Origin: Vanilla planifolia
Taxonomy: Eukaryota; Streptophyta; Magnoliopsida; Asparagales; Orchidaceae
DNA length: 64,000 nt
NCBI GenBank assembly: GCA_023846275.1
Contig: JAIUJO010000185.1
Location: forward strand, 626,229-690,228
Reading direction: 5' to 3'
Shown: one piece after another, positions 57,906 through 64,000 of the stretch
Position numbering within the stretch: the first letter of the stretch is position 1
How the letters are laid out: every line of letters begins with the position of its first letter
The notes under the pieces: model-generated
What the model saw: the letters and a program-made list of their open reading frames with translations, nothing else
Databases searched by the model: none
What the model was told of the DNA's origin: nothing
Made by a program: the position numbers and the translations under genes

Positions 57906-58358
57906 TCCTGGAATTTGTAAGTGGTGCCCTCATGCGGCCCCGCAGTTCTCCAACCATGTCGAGGACCTCCTCCCCATATGAGGCATCCTCCATCTTCCTC
58001 CTCAATGTCCCCTACACACCACGAAGCGTAGCCCTGGAAAGATTCTCGTGCATCGTTTTGGTGTAGTAGCCATCTAAGCTTTTGGTTTGGTCCACTGCAC
58101 AATCCTCCTGCAATAATGGCAATTTCCCCTTGTTCCCTCCTGCCTGCACTGTCTGCCCCATTCCCACATCATTCGTTAGAGCATTTACCTATTGAGTCTT
58201 CACCTAATCTTCGTGGGCCCTTGGGGATGAAGCCTGCCTCGCCATACCTTTGCCTCAAACCTTGGATAGGCTCCTCATCCTATGATGCATGCTAATGGAC
58301 CCCTCATTAGGAGTTCCTCAGCTGAAAGTCATCCGTGGATTCTGGCTCACCTTACTTG

Positions 58359-59679
58359 CTATACCCCTACGGTCAGCCACACCCTGTCTCCTGCGTTGGG
58401 TTGGACAAGCTTCCACGGGCCCAGCTTTCGTCCCTTTTTCTCCAGATCATACGTATTCTCCTCCCGCTTTCGAGGACTTCTGGAACACTCCGCCTTAGTA
58501 GCCTTCTCACCATATTTATGCATATCCTCCACCTCTAGCAGTCCACCTCCAATGACATTGTCTTCTAAGGTCACAGTGATAATTGGACATGCGTGCAGAG
58601 CCTCCAAGGACTTATACGTACTGCACTGCCCAGTGAGGTGACCAACATACAAGCACGAGAAGCAAATCCACGACAGTCCCTCGTACTCGAATGCCTGGTA
58701 GATTCTTCTAAATTCACCGTTAAGCCATATGCCTAGTTTTAAAGGCTTCAAGAGGTCCATTCGAACGCACACCCTGGCATAGGAAGATCGTCCCATATCA
58801 GAAGTCCAACCATCAAGTAAAGAAGGCTCTCCAATTATCTTGGTAATTCTCAAGATGTTCTCTACCTCCCAATATATTAATGGAAGGCATGGAAGGTGCA
58901 TCCACACTGGTGCACACCTCGCGGTTGCGACGTTTGGAACGAATTCATGCATCCAGATGTGAAGTCCCATGGCTTGGCCAGCGACTTGCCACGGGCTACC
59001 AAGCCAGACTTCATTTCTGTCACGAATGGAATCGAAATGCAAGCAGAAATAGCTAAATGACAAGTCAAGAATCCTGAAGTTCTTGTAGTGGCCCTATCTC
59101 TTCAGTAGCACCCGTGCAATGATGGAGAATGGAAGGGTGTTCCCCTACACTCGCCCAACTAGATCAAATTTATTGAATTTGATACGCCTATAGTATGCTT
59201 CCATTGACTTAAAGACATCTCCACCATCGACATGATCTAGCAAGCCTGCAGCACGATCTTTTACATAGATATTGGTCGAACCCACAAAGGAAGTTGCTCG
59301 ACTATTCGGGGCATTGCTGTTTTCTATTAAGGCTTCCCTAAAGCTAATCCTGGTTGAAAGGGCCTCCTGTCTCACAGCATCCCCATGCTCGAGGTTGATC
59401 ATTTTCTCTGATCGCTTGCTCAACGCATGTTCTGCAGCTGTGTGAGCTGTGCCCTCCAGCTCCATCAGGCCAGCAATTGTAGTATGACCTACATTTCCCC
59501 CCCCCACCGCATCCATCCCCCTGGCTCTGACGTTCAGGTAAATCAGCTTGAGCTTCCACATATTCTGCCTCCTTCACTGGGCTACCCCTTAAGTTAGTAG
59601 TTCCAGTAATTTCAATTAATACTTCCGTCGCTGCAGCTGAATTTTGAGGAACAAGGAGATTCGTCTCGGCGGTCGTCAT
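58359..59679 (-). pseudogene. LINE-B ORF1: DUF4283-like and CCHC protein
   Basis: Nucleic-acid-binding ORF1 protein. The likely start is the ATG at 59,677-59,679; that frame passes into the next at a C9/G9 run (59,497-59,505). It then holds STRISFREALIE, and two amber codons (59,145-59,147 and 59,094-59,096) break the first DUF4283 strands. The rest is open: EVWLGSPWQVAGQAM, CAPVWMHLPCLPLIYW, RSSYARVCVRMDLLKPL and FEYEGLSWICFSC, the typical W---P-LP--YW, ARVCV--DL-KPL and YE-L---C series. The knuckle CFSCLYVGHLTGQC (58,623-58,664) is a perfect CX2CX4HX4C. A Lys/Arg-rich tail ends at TAA-type stop 58,359-58,361. Three lesions make it a pseudogene. Confidence 0.88.
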
Positions 59680-60290
59680 TTCCCCCCAGAGGTCCTCACC
59701 TTCCTGTTACTCTTTCTTACCTTGCTTCCCACCATCTTTCTTCCTATTACAGTTGTAGGGATTCCACAACCATGCAAGGGGACGATTCGATATGGTGCAC
59801 TGTGAGATGAGTTCGTAATTTAATCCTGTCCCTGTGCCCCCACTCAGAGCGAATACTCGGGATTTCAAAATAAAAATTCCTTGGGATCCACGTGAACAAG
59901 TAGTTCTGCACAACGGTCTTGGCTTCTCACGTGCCACTTGCATGCTCCTCAGCTAGCCATTACCAGCTACTCGTCACGTGCACACCTTCTCTTCCGTCCT
60001 ACCATGAGTTCCCCTAATCCAGTCTCCAGCATCGACCCAGTACCTCAAGCTCCGTTTACACCTCCACCACCAGCTTCAGATGCCAGCTTCTCCTCACCTG
60101 TCTTCTGCCACTCACGTCCTGTCCCCTACACTTCGCCACCAGCAATCCATCTCCAGCCCCCCGTCACCAGCCCCCTGCTACCAGCTCCCCGTCACGAACT
60201 CCTTCCCGTCACTAGCTTCTGGTCGCAAGTTCCTTCCTGTCTCTAACTTCCCGACTCGAGTTCCTCTTCAATTTCAAATTGACTGCAACT
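59680..60290 (-). other. LINE-B 5' leader region (G-rich on the element strand)
   Basis: Still GC-rich and in continuity with ORF1. On the + strand it is C-rich with repeated CCAGC/CCCGTCAC words between about 60,060 and 60,230. It probably includes the 5' UTR and internal promoter of the LINE; no promoter motif is identified. The + strand Pro-rich open frame (59,938-60,246) and a - strand frame (59,707-59,943) match nothing I know and are probably incidental. Confidence 0.5.
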
Positions 60291-61093
60291 TGTGAACCAA
60301 TCCAAATGACATTTCTCGCTTTATGTTATATCTTGATTGGAATACCACATGCATCAACAATAACTCTCATCAACAAAGCAATCAAAGTTCCTCAAAATTG
60401 CCCTTAAGAATCCTAGATCTTATTATGTTATGATTAAATATAAACACTTTATCAATTATTATAATCAAACGGTGTCTGCTACGAGCACCTAGAATCAAAT
60501 AGTAGCTACACAATCACTGGTTCGTATCACCTAGATGGCTAGCTTTCGAAATAATGATTTTTGCTATTAGAGGAGCTATTTTTAGCCATTAGTTGTGCAA
60601 CTCTTGTTTTAATGATTTAAAAACGTAGAAAAAGTTTTATGCAAAAATTCTAAAGTTTCCAAATTGTTTCATGTAGTCACTTTTTTTGTAGATTTTTGTG
60701 TTTCATTGGACTATCAATGTGTATTTGGTTTACTAGCTTCGTTGAAAATGAGTGATTAGTAGAAGTTTGATTAGTCATCATGGGTGGATGAAGGCACAAG
60801 TATCGGCAGAACCATTTAAAAATACTTGTGCATTTCACTAAATAATGAGCAGCCTCATTTAAAAAAAAATATTTTAAAAAAATAATTTTTTCAAGTGTAA
60901 AAGATTTTCTACTAGAACTTAAGAATAAATACATAATTCACAAATCCGATCTACCATATTTTGCCTCATATAATTCATAACAAATTTTGCTTGTTAGCTA
61001 ACTTCATCTTTTACCAAATGTTTGTCATGCTTGTAAAAATGAGAATATTGTTTTGGAATAAGATGTTAAAATAATGTTAATATTTTAATTATT
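60291..61093. other. AT-rich spacer, nothing recognised
   Basis: Composition drops back to AT-rich at the LINE-B 5' edge. No coding frame, RNA gene or repeat recognised. The sequence turns into purine tract within a few bases at 61,094. Confidence 0.6.
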
Positions 61094-61454
61094 AAGAAGA
61101 AGAAGAAGAAGGAGAAGACAAAGAACAAGAAGAAGATGATGAAGAAGAAGTAGTAGTAGAAGAAGAAGAAAAAAAAAAGAAGTTGAAGAATAAGAAGCAA
61201 AAGAAAAAGAAGTAAAAGAACAAGAAGAGAAAGTCGAAGAAGAAGAAGAAGAAAGAGAGGAAGTAGAACAAGAAGAAGAAGAAGGAGAAGAAGAAGAAGG
61301 AGAAGTAGAAGAAGAAAGAGAAGGAGAAGGAGAAGAAGAAGAAGAAGAAGAAGAAGAAGGAGCAAAAAGAAAAGAAGAAGAAGAAGAAGTAGAAGAAAAA
61401 GAAGAAGAATTAGTAGAAGAAGAAAAAGACGATGATCAAGAAAAAGAAGAAGAT

Positions 61455-61485
<31 letters not shown>

Positions 61486-61763
61486 GAGAAGAGGAAGAAG
61501 TAGATAAACGAGGAGAAGGAGAAGAATAAGAAGAAGACGAACAAGAAGAAGAAGAAGATGGAGATTAAAAAGCAGAAGTAGAGGAATAGGAAGAAGAGGA
61601 AGAAGAACAAGAAGAAGGCAAATAAGAAGAAGGAGAATAAGAAGAAGAAGAAGATGATGATTAAGGTGAAGAGGAATAACAAATCAAAGAAGAAGAAGAG
61701 GAAAAAGAAGAAGAAGAAACAAAAGAAGTAGAAGAAGAATAATAGTAAGAATAAGAAGAAAAG

Positions 61764-61795
<32 letters not shown>

Positions 61796-62018
61796 GTAGA
61801 AGAAAAACAAGAAGTAAAAGAAGAAGAAGAAGAAGAAAAGGAAGAAGTAGAAGAAGAGAAAGAAGTAGAAGAAAGAGAAGGAGTTGAGTAGTAGTAGAAG
61901 AAGAAGTATTTAAAGAAGAAGAAGAAGAAGAAGAAGAAGAGGATGAAGTAGCAGTAGTAGTAGTAGTAGAAGAAGAAGAAGTAGAAGAAAATGACATACA
62001 AGTAGTAGCAGAAGAAGT

Positions 62019-62049
<31 letters not shown>

Positions 62050-62146
62050 AAAGAAGATGATGATGAACAAGAAGAAGTAAAAGAAGAGGTAGAAGAAGAA
62101 GAGGAAGAAGAAGAGGAAAAACATGGAGAAGAAAAAGAAGAAGCAG

Positions 62147-62236
62147 AATAACAATAATACTAACAATAATAATAATAATTATAATTATAATAATAATCAT
62201 AATAATAATAATAGTAATAAAAATAATAATAATAAG
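62147..62236 (+). repeat. (AAT)n island in right purine tract
   Basis: About 90 bases of AAT/AAC/ATT triplets, interrupted by CAT and AGT. Shorter AAT/AAC islands occur in the left arm at about 151-172 and 6,347-6,366. Confidence 0.95.
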
Positions 62237-62919
62237 AAAAAGAGAAGAAAAAAGAAGAGGAGCATGAAGAGGAAGAAGAAGAAGAAGAAAAAGAAGCAGA
62301 AGAAGAAGAAGAAGAAGAAGAAGGAGAAGGAGAAGAAGAAGAAAAAGATGTAGATGAATAAGAAGCAAAAGAAAAGGAAGAAGAAAAAGAAAAAGAAGGA
62401 GAAGAAGAAGAAAGAGAAGAAGTAAAAGAAGAGGAAGAAGAAAAAGAATAAGAAGAATAAGAAGAAGAAAAAGAAGGAGAAGAAGGAGGAGGAGAAGAAG
62501 AAGAAGAAGAAAAAGGAAAGGAAGAAGAAGGAGGAGTAGGAGGGAAGAAGAAGAAAAAGAAGAAGAAGAAGCAATAGAAGAAGAGGAAGAAGAAGAGGAA
62601 GAAGAAGCAGAAGAAAAAGATGTTGAAGAATAAGAAGTAAATGAAAAAGATGAACAAGAAGAACAAGGAGGCAAAAAAGAAGAAGAAGGAGAGGTAACAA
62701 AAGAAGAAGAAGAAGAAGAAGAAGAAGAAGAAGAAGAATAAGAAGATGAAGAAAAAGAAGAAGAAGAAGAAAAGAAGCAGTAGAAGAAGAAGGAGAAGAA
62801 GAAGAAATAGAAAGAGAAGAAGAAGAAGAAGAGAAAGAATAATGAAAAGAAGAAAAGAAGAAGAAGAACAAGAAGTAGAAGAAAAAGAAGAAGTAGAAGA
62901 AGAAGAAAAAGAAGACGAA

Positions 62920-62948
62920 GATGATGATGATGATGATGATGATGATGA
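62920..62948 (+). repeat. (GAT)n island in right purine tract
   Basis: About nine GAT triplets flanked by GAA repeats, the counterpart of the left-arm island at 9,567-9,600. Confidence 0.95.
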
Positions 62949-63940
62949 AAAAGAAGAAGAATGAGAAGGACAAGAAGAAGAATAAGGATAAGAAAAAATA
63001 AAAGAAGAGGCACAAAGAGAACAAGATGATGGAGAAGAACCAGGACAAGTAGACGAAGAAGAAGAAGAAGAAGAAGAAGATGGAGAAGAAGATGATTAAG
63101 CAGACGAAGGATGAAAGAAAGAAGAAATAGAGGACAAAGAAGAAGAATAAGAAGAATAAGAAGAAGGATAACAAGAAGGGGAAGAAGAAGTAGAAGATGA
63201 TGATGACGAAGAAGAACTATAAGAAAAAAAAAATATTAGAAGAATACGAAGCAAAAGAAAAAGAAGAACCAGAAGAACAAGAAGAACATGAAGAAGGTGG
63301 TAAAGAAGAAGAAGGAGAGGAAACAAAAGAAGAAGAAGAAGAAGAAGAAGAAGAAGAAAGAAGCAAAGAAGAAGGGGAAGAAGAAGAAGAAATAGAAAGA
63401 GAAGGAGAAGAAGAAGAAGAAGAAGAAGAAGAAAATGAAAAATAGGTAGAATAAAAAGAAAAAGTGGAGAAGAAGAAAAGAAAGAAGAATAAAACGAAGA
63501 AGAAGTAGAAGATGACGATGATGAAGAAGAAGTAGAAAGAGAAGCAGAAGAAGAAAAATAAAGAGAAGAAAAAAAGAAGAAGAGGAGCAAGGAGAATAGA
63601 AGATGGATAAGAACCAGGAGAAGTAGAGGAAGTAGAAGAAGGAGAAGAAGAAGAAGAAGGAAAAGAAGAAGAAGAAGAATAAGTAGTAGAAGAAGAAGAA
63701 GAAGAAGAAGAAGAAGAAGGAGAAGAAGAAGAAGAAGAAGCAGAAGAAGAAGAAGAAGAAGAAGAAGAAGAAGAAGGAGAAGAAGAAGAAGGAAGAGAGG
63801 AAGAAGAAGTTGAAGGAGAAAATAAAGAAGAAGAGGAACAAGAAGAAGAAGAAGAAAGAGAAGCAGAAGAAGAAGAAGAAAAAGAAGAAGAAGAAGAAGA
63901 AGAAGAAGAAGAATGAGAAGAAGAAGAAGAAGAAAAAGAA

Positions 63941-63961
63941 GAACAACAACAACAACAACAA
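63941..63961 (+). repeat. (AAC)n island
   Basis: About seven AAC triplets within the GAA-type tract close to the window end. Confidence 0.95.
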
Positions 63962-64000
63962 GAACAAGAAGAATAATTAAATGAAGAAGTAGTTGTAGTG

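Larger units (their letters stand above)
54481..60290 (-). mobile_element. LINE-B: plant L1-type non-LTR retrotransposon, recent relative to its surroundings
   Basis: Reading the - strand gives a 5' G-rich leader, ORF1 (DUF4283-like and CCHC knuckle), ORF2 (endonuclease, reverse transcriptase, zf-RVT linker, RNase H), a 3' UTR of about 160 bases and a short A8 tail (T8 at 54,481-54,488). Base composition is far richer in G+C and CpG than both flanks. Damage is moderate: nonsense codons, homopolymer frameshifts and two apparent internal deletions. No convincing target-site duplication was found, and the 5' edge (about 60,290) is placed only by the composition change. Confidence 0.92.
61094..64000 (+). 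repeat. GAA/AAG purine-strand satellite tract (right arm)
   Basis: The same kind of sequence as the left arm and the same polarity (purines on the + strand), continuing past the window end. It differs in detail: more GTA/GTAGTA triplets, AAT and GAT islands and a final AAC run. I could not find 1.48 kb higher-order units here, although only 2.9 kb is visible. Open frames on either strand are composition artefacts, as in the left arm. Confidence 0.97.

Noticed and set aside
59938..60246. Pro/Ser-rich + strand open frame of 102 codons
   Set aside because: It comes from a C-rich leader with short repeated words on the LINE-B antisense strand; no signal peptide, domain or termination context supports a gene.
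54465..60424. Possible target-site duplication of LINE-B (ctagatc near 54,466 and near 60,413)
   Set aside because: The shared core is only about seven bases, ctagat also occurs elsewhere nearby, and the right copy lies more than 100 bases outside the apparent GC edge.
61066..63967. Open frames in the right purine tract (up to 367 codons)
   Set aside because: Same composition artefact as in the left tract.
1..64000. CRISPR array, tRNA/rRNA gene or a new defence-type system
   Set aside because: No spaced palindromic repeats with unique spacers, no cloverleaf or rRNA core sequence seen, and no cluster of intact genes; everything coding-like is retrotransposon-derived.

Overview
The window looks like nuclear DNA of a land plant, most likely a flowering plant, from gene-poor repetitive chromatin. 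The taxonomic clue is the transposons: two L1-type LINEs carry the plant arrangement (an ORF1 with a DUF4283-like domain plus a CCHC knuckle). One of them also has the plant zf-RVT and RVT_3-type RNase H tail. They sit beside Ty1/copia and Ty3/gypsy remnants primed by initiator Met-tRNA. I see no intact cellular protein gene, no rRNA or tRNA gene and no bacterial-type operon. All domain calls come from reading translations by eye; nothing was searched.

Layout. (1) 1-12,413: an almost pure purine (GAA/AAG) tract on the + strand. It has internal higher-order structure: three tandem units of about 1.42-1.49 kb (1,775-6,154) bracketed by two copies of another block about 6.2 kb apart. (2) 12,414-18,180: AT-rich DNA with one compound (TA)n(TG)n microsatellite. 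(3) 18.4-22.8 kb: a very decayed + strand LINE (LINE-A), interrupted by a segment that looks like an inverted copy of LTR-like sequence found at 26.4-27.1 kb. (4) About 26.4-30.2 kb: 5' part of a Ty3/gypsy element (LTR-like DNA, primer-binding site, gag, protease, part of reverse transcriptase). (5) About 32.6-39.2 kb: a nearly full-length but dead Ty1/copia element with a recognisable LTR pair. (6) About 40.95-44.35 kb: a second Ty1/copia remnant with internal tandem duplications. (7) 44.4-53.9 kb: very AT-rich, T-biased DNA with nothing I can name, followed by a possible LTR fragment. (8) 54,481-about 60,290: a much less decayed, GC-richer LINE on the - strand (LINE-B), broken by nonsense codons, frameshifts and a deletion of the RT palm. 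(9) About 60.3-61.09 kb: AT-rich spacer. (10) 61,094-64,000: a second GAA-type purine tract in the same orientation as the first, running off the window.

Interpretation. A roughly 48.7 kb island of mostly ancient transposons is flanked on both sides by purine-strand satellite of the same polarity. The older elements have lost Cys, Asp and Glu codons mainly through G-to-A or C-to-T type changes and are now AT-rich. LINE-B still has many CpG dinucleotides and a complete RNase H reading frame, so it is probably the youngest insertion. No genes work together here: each element encoded its own replication proteins, and all appear defunct. The most unusual object is the long, hierarchically organised homopurine/homopyrimidine array. 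I found no convincing new biological system.
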